A stretch of 64,000 bases of DNA, taken from Mrakia gelida (Eukaryota > Basidiomycota > Tremellomycetes > Cystofilobasidiales > Mrakiaceae). This document shows positions 53,546-64,000 of this stretch, piece after piece. The stretch lies in assembly GCA_024345305.1 (NCBI GenBank), contig BRON01000002.1:124001-188000 (forward strand). Direction: 5' to 3'. The stretch's first letter is position 1. Every line of letters begins with the position of its first letter. The translations under genes and the position numbers were made by a program. A model generated the notes under the pieces. It had not been told where the DNA came from. It saw only the letters and a list, made by a program, of their open reading frames with translations, and searched no databases.

Positions 53546-55613
53546 CTAAGCGAACTGCACGAACTTCGCCTCAGGAGTCTTCTCGAGCACCTTCTTCGCC
53601 CAAGCAACAAGAGCCGCCTTGACCTGACCAGCGTTCTCTCCAGCCTTCTCGACGTCCTCCTTGACGGTCTTGACCTCCTCGGGCTCGAGGGACGCGGCGA
53701 GGACGTCGAGCTCGTTGAGGGTGGTCTCGATAACGGAGGCGGAGGGAGCGGTTCCGGTGGGTTGGAAGTAGTTAGAAGCGGTGATGGAGGTGGCGATGGT
53801 CTTCTTGTACTTCTTGAGGTTCTTCTTGGCGGCTTCACGGGCCTTCTTGGCGGCTTCTCGGGCGACCTGGAGGCAAGGGAGAGGAAGGAAGGGAGGGAGG
53901 AAGTCAGTTCAACGCGTCTCGATCGTCACCGCTCTCTCTTCTCCCTCCCTCGCACTACCACCGCCAACCCTTCCACCCCTCTCACCACCTCGAAGATAGG
54001 ACCATCGAACTCACCTTATCATCAGCCTCAGTCTTCTTAGCCTCCTCAGCCTTCTTCGCCTCCTCGATCTTCGCAGCCTCCTCCGCCTCCTTCTTCGCCT
54101 TGAGGTCGGCAGCGCTCGACGCTCCCCCAGCCTTGCCGTTGTTCTTCTTGGCGTCTCGAGCCTTCTTCTCCTCGATACGGAACCTCTTCATTCGAGGATC
54201 GGCGGCCAGAACGTCGTCCACGAGCTCTCGGAGTCGGACGTTGTCCTCTCTCTTTCTTCGAGCTCGCTCGGTCTTGTTCTTCTTCTCCTGGAATCGCTTG
54301 TCGTCTCGGCTGGTAGAAGGGGAGTGAAGGAAGAACCGAGAGGTCAGTTGGGGAGTTCTAGTGGAGAAGAAACGCGGTTCGAGAAGAGGGAGGTGCGAGC
54401 GAAGTTGAGGAGGGGAGAGGAGGAACGACGCGCGACCCTCGTCTCCTCTCGAGCTCCTCCTGCTCCCCTGCCCTGCCCTCCCTTCCCCATCCCTCCCTCC
54501 GACAACAAAAAAATCCCAGAAACTCACCTATCCGACCCCTCGTTAACCTCCTTGTCCCACCACTCGAACGACCTCCACGAATCGAACTTGTACCAGAAAT
54601 CGTAGAACGCCTCGACCTCCTTCCTGCTCGACTCCAGGGTTCCCAGGGAAGGGACGGGCTGCTTCTTGGAGAATCGACCCTCGGACTCGAACACGGGAGC
54701 GAACGTCTTGATGAAGTTGTCGGGCTTGACGGTAGCAGGGGGAGGGAAGGAGTCCTCGATCATCTCGTCCGCGGAATCGAACTGGCGTCGTCGCTCGGCG
54801 TGGGTGAGGGTTTCGTGAGCTGGAGGAGAGGAAGCGAAAGGAGAGGGGAAAGTGAGAGGTTAGTCGATGAGTGGAGGGTGGGTGAAGTGAGAAGAGGGTA
54901 CAGGGAAAGAGAGAAAGGCAAGGAATGGAGAGAATGAAACGAACCCTTCTGGATGCACTTGAAGAAGGAGTCGTTGTTGGCGTCTCCAGAGTTGGCCTTC
55001 TTATCGGGGTGGTGTCGAAGGACCTTTCGTCGATCTGAGCAGACCCAAAGAATAGAAAGTCAGCTCGAGCTCTCTCCTTCGAGGAAGAGCGTGAGACGGA
55101 GAGGTCTGGACGACTCACGAGCGACTCGAATGTGATCATCGTTGGCCTTGTACCTGAGGTTGTGCAGACCGAGAACGGCGTAGTGATCCTGCTTCTTCCA
55201 CTCCTTGGGGTCGTAGTTGAGAGTCTCAGCATCCTCCTCCTCCTCTCCGAGACCGTCGAATTCAGGGCCGAGGACCTCCTCTCCGTTTCCCTTGGAGGCG
55301 AGGTGGTGAGCGTGCTGAGCGTGAACGTCGTCGTCCTCGTCGAAAGATCGCTGGAGGTGCTTTCGGACGGTAGATCGAATGAACGAGGGTCCAGCAGGGA
55401 AAACGGAGTGGGTGTTGGGAGCTGAGAGAGCGAGAAGAACAGGAGGAAGGAAGGTCAGTGCGAGGAGAGGGAAGGAAGGAAGGAGAGGGGAGGGAGCGAG
55501 CGAGGCGAGGGGAGGAGCTGCTTACGAGTGATTTTACCGGCGACCTTGGACGAGGTGTCCCAGGAGGCGGGGAGAGCCTTGAGGGTGATGGGGAGGGCGA
55601 GGGGAGTAGACAT
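53546..55613 (-). CDS. ZUO1: Zuotin, ribosome-associated J-domain chaperone
   Basis: Minus-strand gene starting [19 protein letters not shown] (55613). A J domain follows: [15 protein letters not shown]...[13 protein letters not shown], with the HPD motif, then a [21 protein letters not shown] end. Next is the zuotin homology domain ([34 protein letters not shown]), a basic ribosome-binding helix ([28 protein letters not shown]), a charged linker, and a C-terminal helical bundle ([19 protein letters not shown]) ending KFVQFA at TAG 53548-53546. With Ssz1 it forms the ribosome-associated complex that stimulates Ssb on nascent chains near the exit tunnel. Complete and typical in order; six or so exons. 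Divergent to RSA3 by 181 bp, which pairs two ribosome-linked genes. Confidence 0.95.
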
Positions 55614-55794
55614 CTTTGGAAAAGGACAAGGATGTAGTTTGAGGAGAGAAGGGAGGGAAGGGAGGGAGGGCTGAGCTCGTCGAAAAAAAGCTCGCTCGAA
55701 GATTCGAGCTCTCCTCCCTTTCCCTCCTCTTTCCCTCCCTTCCCTCCCAACTACCTCAGCCCTCCTTCCCACCTTCTCAACTTCCTCTCCAACG
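55614..55794. promoter_or_regulatory. Shared promoter of ZUO1 and RSA3
   Basis: Only 181 bp between divergent starts of two ribosome-linked genes; long CTCCCTTTCCCT tracts fill most of it. Co-regulation is possible but not shown. Confidence 0.5.
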
Positions 55795-56721
55795 ATGGCT
55801 CCCAAATCCACCTCCGCCGCCGCCAAACGCAAACCTCGTAAGAGAAACAGACGAGCCGCCGCGTCCGATTCCTCCGACTCCTCGAGCTCAGACGGTTCCT
55901 CCTCCTCGGACGAAGAAGCTCCCCTCGTACCAGCCCTTCAAGCCCTCCGAGACGCCAAAGGAAAAGGGAAGGAGATCCTCCTCCCAGTCGTGGAGGCTAC
56001 GGTCGACGCTCCTCTGGTAGGATACGCTGCCGTAGCAGCAGCTGCGAAAGCTCGACTCGAGGAGGAATCAGGATCGGATTCAGACTCGTCAAGCTCCTCC
56101 TCCTCCTCTGGATCTTCCACTCGCCCTACCACCACCGCCAACACCAACTCCAACCCCATTCAAGTCAACCAGCATGTATCGACGAGGATCATCCGACCTC
56201 CTCGACAGAGCACATCCCCTTCCCCTCCTCCTTCGACAATCCCAGCTTTCCTCCCCTTCAGCAACTCGGGCAAACCTCCGTCGTTCCTTCCCCCCAAGAA
56301 AACCGAGGGAGGCATGGATGGGGTGGAGGAGGAGACGAGCGAGGAGGATCTGAAGAAGAAGAAGTTTAGAGAGTTTTGGATGGGGAAGTTGGTGAAAGGG
56401 TTCGGAGAGGATTTGGATGTGGTGCGACAGGTGAGCTTCGATGCTTCTTTCTCTTCCTTCCGCCTTCTCCCTCTCGGCTTGCTGGGTCTCGACGCGATGA
56501 CCAGAGCCCGTCGAGGGTTCTCTATGTCTATGGTACAGAACGCTGACCCTCGCCCTTCGTCGCTCGTTTTCCATTCGCCCTCGCAGGAACCAACCCTCAC
56601 CACTCCTCGACTCACCCTCCTCATCGACTCGCTCACCTCTGGAATCGACGTCTTCTCGACCGGATCGTCGGGGAAGCCTGGGGATGTGGATGAGAGGGAT
56701 GTTGTGCTTGGGAAGATCTGA
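55795..56721 (+). CDS. RSA3: Ribosome assembly protein 3
   Basis: Two exons (55795-56430 and 56587-56721), in phase, 256 aa. The N-terminus is a basic nuclear-targeting stretch (KRKPRKRNRR) and Ser/Asp-rich acidic clusters. The C-terminal conserved block reads KKFREFWMGKLVKGFGEDLDVVRQ, continuing after the intron with EPTLTTPRLTLLIDSLTSGIDVFS, the Rsa3 signature. Yeast Rsa3 is a nucleolar protein associated with early pre-60S particles. Shares a short divergent promoter with zuotin. Confidence 0.87.
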   Translation: MAPKSTSAAAKRKPRKRNRRAAASDSSDSSSSDGSSSSDEEAPLVPALQALRDAKGKGKEILLPVVEATVDAPLVGYAAVAAAAKARLEEESGSDSDSSSSSSSSGSSTRPTTTANTNSNPIQVNQHVSTRIIRPPRQSTSPSPPPSTIPAFLPFSNSGKPPSFLPPKKTEGGMDGVEEETSEEDLKKKKFREFWMGKLVKGFGEDLDVVRQVSFDASFSSFRLLPLGLLGLDAMTRARRGFSMSMVQNADPRPSSLVFHSPSQEPTLTTPRLTLLIDSLTSGIDVFSTGSSGKPGDVDERDVVLGKI

Positions 56722-57010
56722 GGAGCCGGTCGGTTGGCATAGAGGGAAGGGAGGGGCGTGGGTGGCGGGGAGGTCGACGGGGACGCGTCAAGGGTCGCTC
56801 GTTTGTAGTTTTAGTTTCGCTTGCATTGATTCACTCGTATGTACTACTTGCTCGAGTCCTTCCCCCGAAGCGTTTGATGGTGGAAAGAGTGTCGTCGAGG
56901 GTTCATCAATAAAGCAAGTGTACCGAGGAGAAACGAAGCGAAGCAAAGCAAAGGGGACGAACGATCCGAAACGCGAGAAGCGAGAGCGAACCAAATCTAG
57001 TCCAGTCGAT

Positions 57011-59616
57011 CTAAGCGTCTAGATCTATGATCCTGAGGATTTCCGGGAGTTTCTTGTTGATATCGAAGTGACCTGCGAGCGAGAAGCGAGTCAAGGTCAG
57101 CGTTGTGCGAAAGCGACGTCGCTCTGGAAGGAGGCGACGCGATTCGATCTTGGGTGAGGAGAGAAGGGATTCGAAACGCGACTCACCATCTACCACTCCA
57201 CTCAGATCTACATCCTCAACGCCCTCAACACCCACAGCTCCCAACCCCGCAACCTTCCCTCCATCCAACCTAGCCTCCACCGCTCCTCCCACAACCTCAT
57301 GCAACCTCACCACACTCGCCAGTACGAAATCCTTCCTCGAATGTCCGCTCACCATCCTTCGTCCAGCCACACTCCTCGCCGTCTGCCAGTCTTTCCTGCT
57401 CGGTGCGGAAGGCATGGAGATCAGGATGGCCGAGTCGACGAGTTCTTTGGCGATGGGGTTGGAGGAGGAGGCGAGTTCGAGGAGAGCGTGGAAGATGGTT
57501 AAGGCTCCGAGGGAGGTTCCGATGAGGACGACGGGTCGAAGGCCTTGGATTCGAGAGAGGAGGACGGTGGCGAGGACGGAACCTGCTTTGCGGGACTTGT
57601 CGACAGCTTGCATCCAGCTGTTGTCGAGGGCGGCGCCAGCCCAACCGTCTGCGAGGGGGGGGGGAGCGAGGAGGGGAGGAGGAATAGGGGAGAGGGCGGT
57701 GGTTGGGAGGTTGAGAGAAAGGGTGCACGGAAAGGAGGTAGAGGGGAGGAGACGAGAGGGGAGAGAAGAAGAGTGTGAGCGAGGAGGCAAGGAGGAAGAA
57801 ACGAGAACGACGCGTCGCGTGATTCTTGGAGTCTTGAGCTCACAGACGGTAAGGGGAAGGGCTACGGCGGCGAAGTCTGATCATCGAGAGGGTGAAAATG
57901 GAGGATCAGTCATCACGCGTGAAAGGAGAGTGGAAAAGAAAGAGGGAGAGAGACTCACAAGCGTTGACGAAGGTTCGTTTGATGACTTCCTTTCCGGCCT
58001 TTCCGATGAGCTGTGGAAGAGCGAGCAGAAGATCAGCAGGCAATTGCTCTTTTGAGAGTTATGTTTACGTCGGCTTACCTTGTTCGTAATCCAACTGTTG
58101 ATGCTCTGCCCAGACGACAACATCTTGAGCGTCTCGACCTTCGCGACGTACAGATCCCTCCCTCTCAACAGCAGCGCACCCTCGTCCCCGTCTATCTCGT
58201 GCACCTTCTTCTCCTCCGCCTCCAGCAACTCAAACTCTTCCTGCTCCTCTTTGCCCTCAGCCTCGACCGGCACAACTCCAGCAGGACCAGCCCGCAAACT
58301 CGACGCGACAGCCGTCCAAGCCTTGACTCCCTCCTCTTGATCGTCGACGAGCAGGCCTGGGAGGGCGATGATGACCGTCAAGCTAGGAGGTCGAGGTGGA
58401 ATCGTGACGACTTCTTCTTCCTCCTTCTCGACCTCCTTCTCGACAGCAGCTCCCTTCTTCTTCCTGACTTCGTAAGGGACGGCGACCTTCTTCTCCGACG
58501 CGTTCTCGTCCTCCCTCCCAACCTCGACGAATTCGAACTCTCCGACTCCAGCCCAGCGTCGATTGACACGTCTTCCGGCGAGTCCTCCTCCTGCGAGACC
58601 GAAGAACGAGCCGAGGAGGAGAGGAGCGGCGGCTGGGGAGAGGATTCCGATGGTGGCAGGGAGGAGGGCAAGGATGGCAGGTGCAGCGAGTCCTCCGGTG
58701 AGTCCGATGGCGACACCTCCGATCTGAGTGCAGGGAAGAGTACAAAGAGGGTCTCGAGTCAGCGTTCTAGCTCTTCGAGTCAAGACGACGCGTCGAAGAA
58801 AGAGAAGAAGACTCACGACGACTCCAGCTCCAGTTGCAGCCCAGCGTCCCCATTTCCCACCCCACCCATCTTCCTTGGCCTTCCTGGCTCTCTCTACTTC
58901 CTCCTTGTCCTTCTCGGTCCCGTTCTTGCCCTCGTCGACTTCAGCTGACTTCTTGAGCAGGGCGAAGAGTTCGGCGGCGACCGCCTCCTCTTGTCGAACG
59001 ACGATCTCGCGAGGATCGATTCCGAGGAGACTGAGAGTTCGGAAGACCTTGGCTCGGGAAGTAGAGGTGTAGGCGATGGAGTTGGGAGCAACATCTGCAG
59101 GGGTCGACGAAGTGGGTTCGGAGGAAGCGTCGTGCTTGGGAGGGAAGATGGACGAGAGAAGGAGGGTGTGGGTGACGAGAGGGAATTGGGATTGAGGGAG
59201 GTGAGGGAGCATGGGGATGAGGTCGGCTTCGGTGGGAGAAGGTGGCAGGAAGGAAGGGTCGAGTTGGAGCTGTGGGAAAGAGAAGGAGGAGGAGGAAAGG
59301 GTGAGCTCGATTCTCGAAGGAGGACGCCGACGACTCTCCCTCCTTCAACACTCACGTTCTCACAGACAGCTTTCAGCCAAGCTTCCGTCTCCTTTTCGAC
59401 GGCTTTCGAGCCTCCAACGTCCTGCTTGGTCTGAGAGGTAGCAATTGAAGCTGCTATAGCTGTAACGAGTGCGACCTCCTGATCGAGAGGAGGAGGGCTG
59501 AAGGTGCTCGACCCAACCTTCTCTCGATCGAGTTGAGAGATGGCTGGACCTGGTGGAGCAGGTTTACTGAGGGAGAGGGGATTCTTCGCTGCTATAGACT
59601 TGATGGAGGAGAGCAT
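57011..59616 (-). CDS. DUF726/TMCO4-like membrane alpha/beta-hydrolase
   Basis: Start chosen at ATG 59616 (MLSSIKSIAAKN). An in-frame ATG at 59733 exists, but the intervening stretch looks like a 5'-UTR intron ending CCTCCCCAG. A helical N-terminal part is followed by two hydrophobic segments typical of DUF726 (GGVAIGLTGGLAAPAILALLPATIGIL, SPAAAPLLLGSFFGLAGG), a strand (LTVIIALPGLL), the region LYVAKVETLKMLSSGQSINS, then RPVVLIGTSLGALTIFHAL with the nucleophile-elbow GxSxG motif (GTSLG). The end is FDINKKLPEILRIIDLDA with TAG 57013-57011. Family members (yeast Mil1-like, animal TMCO4) are membrane-linked proteins of uncertain enzymatic role; serine-hydrolase activity is inferred from the motif. 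A Gly/Pro low-complexity run near 57655 lies in an intron. Confidence 0.85.
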
Positions 59617-59891
59617 GGCTTTCCCTTTGTTTTCTGGGGAGGAGAAGGTTAGGGAGGAAGGGGGGGGAGGAACGCCCGACGAACGAGCGTCATGAGCGGA
59701 GAGGAAGTGCTGATCTCCCTTCGTTCGTTTCACATTTTCCTAGCTCTGGAGGAAAAGAGGGTCTTGATTTTCCCCTCGCTTTTCATCCTCACCCTCAACC
59801 ACCATCAACTCTCCTTCGAAAAACGCGTCTTTCCTTCCTCCTTCCCCTACATAACAACAATCAAACTCCTAACTCAAAGCTCAACCTCACC

Positions 59892-60903
59892 ATGTTCCCC
59901 TCCTCTATGCTCTCTCTCGTGTCCCTTCTCCTCGTCCCCTTCTCATCCCTCGCTACTCCCATCACACACCTTGACGCTCGAGCTGGAGCTCCCGTTACCA
60001 CTGTCAAGGTCCAGGTCCAGGTGAGTCTTCCCTTCCGCTCTCGAGCTGGCCTTTCTTGTAGGAGGGAGCGAGGACGAGGACGAGGTGATCAACCTTTCGG
60101 CGGCTTTGGAATCGAACGAACGCTGAAACCCTCTTCTTTTTTCTTCCCTTCCCTGCTCTTCTCTCGCACTCCTTCCTTCGCGTCATCAGAACCTCACCCA
60201 GTGTGGTATCGCGAACGTATCTTGGGGAGGACCTGACGGACCTGGAATGGTGAGTCTCGAAAGAGACGAGTCGGCGCGAGCTCTCGTCAAATCGAGGGCT
60301 GACTGGACGTGTTGTTCCCTTTTCTTCTCTCGCTTTCTTCATCTCTCCAGGAGCCCTTCAGTCTGATGATCGGACAGGGAGGATTCTACGTCGGTATTGA
60401 GGAGGTCGCTCTTTACCAGAACATCACCAACACCACCGAAGTCTACTGGATCGTCAACCAGGAGTTCGCGACCTCGCTGTGAGTAATTTTGACTCCGTTA
60501 GAAGGCCTGAGAGCTAGTACGCTAGATCGGTATAGGAAGGGAAAGGGGAACGAGCTCGACTTTCGAGAGGAGAGGGGGAGAAGCAGAGAAGAACCGTGAC
60601 CGACGACTCTCCCTTCGCGTCGATCTTTTCGCTGACCTCTCCCTTTCCTCCTTTCTTTCCAAACCCACTCTCAGCATCTTTGAGGTCATCGACGTCGAGT
60701 CCAAGATCACCTACATCCAGAACCAAGTCGTCCAGGCTCCCACCAACGAGACCGTCTCCCAAGAGGTCAACGGAACCATCGTCTGTCCTATGGGAACTGG
60801 ACTCGTCAACCGAACCGTCTTTGAGGCTTTCCAGGCTGGAACCATCTTCCTCGGAGGCAACGGAACCGACTCAAATGGAACCAAGGAGTACGGATCTGCT
60901 TAG
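59892..60903 (+). CDS. Small secreted protein, unknown function
   Basis: Four exons. A signal peptide (MFPSSMLSLVSLLLVPFSSLA) is followed by TTVKVQVQNLTQCGIANVSWGGP, EPFSLMIGQGGFYVGIEEVALYQNITNTTEVYWIVNQEF, FEVIDVESKITYIQNQVVQ and NGTIVCPMGTGLVNRT. Five or so NxT/S sites and two cysteines; no C-terminal hydrophobic tail, so it should be soluble and secreted. The QCGIANVSWGG..PF.L.I layout is common in basidiomycete secreted proteins of unknown function with a beta-sandwich character. Start in CACCATG context; TAG at 60901-60903. Confidence 0.7.
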
Positions 60904-61327
60904 ATCCGAGCTCTCGTTCGAGGTGGGACGACGCCGTGCTTTTTGTTGAAGGAGGAGGAGGGAAGGGTCGGCGCTTTTGCCTAGCATTTTTTCTTCGTTC
61001 TTCATAAGGCATCGTTTCTCTTGGAACTGTTTCTCGTTTATCTAGTCTCTCGCATCTACCTCACCGTTTAGTCTTCTCCTTCATCGACCTTCTCGCATCT
61101 CTCTCTGGACAATCGACCACTTCCTTCTCAGCCGTTCTTTCTCTCTCACTCTGTAGCGATACCCTCTTCTCGGTTTGCTCTTCCACTGCTTATCGAACAC
61201 CTGTAGCATTCTTGTTGTCGTTCGCTGAGCCGAGAGAAACGAAAACGTCCATGATCAGGCTGAAAAATCAACTGCTACTCGACAGAACTCGAGGCGTCGT
61301 CCCTCCTCTCTCCCCTCCTCGCCCTCC
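60904..61327. other. Convergent 3' intergenic region
   Basis: 424 bp between converging stops. T/C-rich, with repeated CTCTC and TTCTCG stretches; no gene recognised. Confidence 0.4.
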
Positions 61328-64000
61328 TCACTCGTCCTCTTCCTCCTCCTGTTTCACCTCCGGTAAATTCCAAGCTTGCCACGCGTACCCCGCCTGCATC
61401 CCAATCTGCACTAGATCCATCACCGTGTAAGGATCCATCAACTCCCACCGTCCCCATCTCGACGAAAGAAAGACCGGTAGCGCGTGAACGATGGAGGAGA
61501 CGAGGTCGAGGGCTGCGACGGAGCGGTAGTTGTTTCCGAAGGTGCGAGCTCGGTGGTTGAGGAGGAACTGGGAGGCGAAAAGGACGAGATCCGAGGTAAG
61601 GTTGAGGGTCGCGAAGTATTTGAGGTACCAGGTCTTCTCCGTGTAGACGATGTAACCCGGAGGCTTGGGACCGCGAGGAGGAGAGGCGTGGATGAGGGAT
61701 GGGAGTTTTGGGATGAGTGCTGAGATGGCGAAGAGGCCGATGAAGGTCTACGTTGCAAGACGAGAGGGAGAAAAAGGTGAGCGTCGCGACTTCGAAAGGA
61801 GCGACGAACGGACGACGCGACAGACTCACCACTCCTCGTTGTTTCCAGCCAAACCTCATATCCAGCCTGGTACTCGCTCTCTCAGAATGAGTAGCCCTCC
61901 TCCTGCTGACCCAGATCGGCACCCAACCCCACCAAGAGACCTCCAACCTCAACGCCAACGCCCACACGAAGGAGTTGCAGACGAACACGGCGACGACTCC
62001 GATATAGAACGAGGTGTCCGGGTCTGCTATCAGGCCCCTCCAGACAAAGCCGACGTAGTGGATGACGGAGTCGATGACTGGAGAAAGAAGAAGCGGGGGA
62101 GATGGCGATAAGTCAGCGTCGCCGTCGACGCGTCGACAGAAACCGTTTAATTCAATCTGGAAGAGGAATTCGACGAACCTTGACCAGGCATGCTGATACC
62201 CGTAGTTATACTCCTCGTGATCCAGAAATGGGCTTGGATCAAGACGGAGATGAAGGTGAGGATGCTCGAGAGCGTTCGAAGGAAGTTCCGGAGGAGGGGT
62301 CGAGTCGATGCGTTGAAGGGATGTCCGATGAGAGCGTCTGAAAAACGAGACAGAGAGAGATAAGAAGAGGATTTGTGTCAGCTCGTGGGGTGCTGAATGG
62401 TGCGAAGGGAAAGAGCGAGAGCGAGCGAAACGCGAAACGAGGACGAGGAGGACGAACTGAAAAGCTCGGCCTTGTCTTGACCTTCAGCGATGGCGTGAGC
62501 TGTACGATTCGAGGAGATAGGACCACCGTCGTATCCAGCGCCGAATCCGGTAGCCTGTCGAACAAGGGAAGAAGGAAGGGAAGTTAGACCGCATGCCGCC
62601 TTGATGACGAAGGAGCCTTACGAAGGAGAGGGAGACGGGACGAGACGAACGAGTGCGACCGTAAGGGGAGACGACGTTGAGAAGGTCAGGTGCCAGTCGA
62701 ATGAGAGATCGGGTTCGTCGCCGGGAACTGGAAGATCCGAAAGCGAAAGATGTCAGAAGGAGAGGAGAAGACGCGAAGATGGAAAGGGGAGCTGACCGTC
62801 GTTGGTTCCGTTTCCGAGCGAGATCAAGTCTGCAGGTCCTGAAGAGCCGAAGTTCGCTTGAATGAACTTCGTTTGCGAAGGGATGGGGTACGCAGAGAGG
62901 GTCAGCTCGTGCTCATCTAGCGCCTTGACGAGTCCGAATCAATGAACTCACAGGTCCGTATCGCCATCCTTTCGCGTCTCTCGACTCCTCCTCCACCACC
63001 TCCTCCGACTCTTCTCCAGCGAGCTGGGCCTGCTTCGCAGCCTCCTTCCTCTCCTTCAGGTAGAGCGCATCCTCCGCGGTCCCCATCTCGTACAGACTCT
63101 CGAAGTGGCCTCGAGCGGCGAAGTTCGAAAGCGATTTACAGTCAGGAATGGGACCCTTCATGTTGAAGCTGGCGGGTTTCCCGGCGAAAAGGAGGTTGCA
63201 CTTTTGCTGAGAAAGAAGATGGAGCGTGGGTCAGCGCTCTCTGTCGTACGAACGGCTCGAACGAAGAGGAGGGAACGAAACGCGACGACTGACCTGGGAT
63301 TCTCCAAGGATCTCCATCTGTTTCCGGAAGGGAGCAAGGGAGTAGACAGACGAGTCCCGAACCATGGTGACCATCGATCTGCGAGACGAGGGTCTCGTTA
63401 GATTCGTTTCGTAGGCAGAAACGAAGAGCACGGACGCGACTCACCTCGAGACGACAACGTGAGTCTTTTCCTTCGGCCCTTCCTTCCCCTTAGCCACCAC
63501 CGTCTCATCCAAACTGACAACCCCCGATCCTTCGTCCTCTCCAGCAGCTTCCTTCTTCGTCTCGACCCATGGGATCACCTCGCGAAGAAGGTCCTGACCG
63601 ATGGAGAAGCGAACGAGTCGGCTCCTCCACGACTTGGACTCCGATTGATTGGCGAGATTCTGAGCTTCGATGGTGTTTCCGATGAGGGGCCAAGGACCGG
63701 GGAGAGTGGTACCTTTGCTGGGGTCGCTAACGTTCTGGGTGAGGTAGTAGGATGCGTTGATGGGGATGAGAGAAAGGGGGGTGTCGAGAGAGGAAGGCCA
63801 AATGGTGAACGTAGCCCTGAGGTTGACCTTGCGAGTTGAGTTTCGGAGGGATGGGCTTGAGAGGATTCGTAGTAGAGGTATGAGGAGGTTGAGAGCGAAG
63901 AGGCGGGCAGGAAAGACGAGGAAGAGGTGGGTGAAGAGGGGAGAAATAGAGAGGCTCGAGGTCAGCTTCGCTTCCTTCCTTCCTTTGTCCTCCTTCTCCT
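61328..64000 (-). CDS. Multispanning membrane protein (M1 family, copy 2), 5'-partial
   Basis: Runs off the right edge at its 5' side and ends at TGA 61330-61328 after an acidic tail (VKQEEEDE). Readable exons, from the N side: ATFTIWPSSLDTPLSLIPIN (63800), KTHVVVSR, MVTMVRDSSVYSLAPFRKQ, DCKSLSNFAARGHFESLYEMG, DALIGHPFNASTRPLLRNFL, HFWITRSITTGISMP, LRLEVSWWGWVPIWVSRRR and FASQFLLNHRARTFGNN, with final helices LVSSIVHALPVFLSS and MDPYTVMDLVQIGMQAGYAW. It shares domain order, motifs and tail with the gene at 1028-3791 and is a true paralog. Function unknown, with a probable lumenal N-domain and five or six C-terminal helices. Confidence 0.75.

Noticed and set aside
1..64000. tRNA, rRNA or other structured RNA genes
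   Set aside because: No A-box/B-box pair with a cloverleaf, and no rRNA-like stretch, was noticed when reading both strands; a dedicated scan was not possible.

Overview
The window is a gene-dense stretch of a eukaryotic, almost certainly basidiomycete yeast chromosome. Nearly every gene is cut by many short introns of about 50-120 nt with GTGAGY/GTACGT-type donors, a CTGAC branch-point motif close to the acceptor, and YAG ends. Gene content (a GT90/CAP10 capsule-type glycosyltransferase, a DUF6534-like seven-helix membrane protein, a KRE9/GPI-like wall protein, an Rds1-like ferritin-fold protein) and the C/G-ending codon bias fit Pucciniomycotina, for example Microbotryomycetes such as Sporidiobolales. 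The species assignment is inference. There are no operons; genes alternate strand with compact 250-1000 bp intergenic gaps.

Layout. 1-656 (-): Rds1-like ferritin-fold secreted protein, cut by the window edge and apparently frameshifted. 1028-3791 (+): multispanning membrane protein M1. 4091-5808 (-): unknown protein. 6056-7748 (+): PHO13 phosphatase. 8018-13740 (-): cohesin subunit SCC3 with about 17 exons. 13891-15601 (+) and 15849-18651 (-): two convergent paralogs of a multi-BRCT-like protein, the first apparently an internally deleted pseudogene. 19172-20177 (+): F-box-like protein. 20656-23780 (-): CAP10-type GT90 transferase. 24310-27589 (-): CTP synthase with two consecutive micro-exons. 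28071-29681 (+): WD40 protein. 30095-32664 (+): NYN-domain putative ribonuclease. 33106-35684 (+): Tag1/DUF3712-like vacuolar type II membrane protein. 36066-41623 (+): kinesin with a long coiled coil. 42346-49422 (-): DUF6534-like membrane protein gene interrupted in its last exon by a complete Ty1/copia element (42513-47353). 50426-51682 (+): KRE9-like GPI protein. 51976-53286 (+): leucine-rich repeat protein. 53546-55613 (-): zuotin. 55795-56721 (+): RSA3. 57011-59616 (-): DUF726/TMCO4-like hydrolase. 59892-60903 (+): small secreted protein. 61328-64000 (-): a paralog of M1, cut by the window edge.

Most genes are housekeeping and functionally independent: cohesion, nucleotide synthesis, ribosome biogenesis and co-translational folding, and wall/capsule glycosylation. 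The most notable structure is the copia element. It has identical 227-bp LTRs, a perfect 5-bp target duplication and one uninterrupted 1435-codon polyprotein, and it sits inside a host coding exon that would read through in frame without it. Two paralogous pairs also stand out: the convergent BRCT-like pair, and the M1 pair lying at the two ends of the window.
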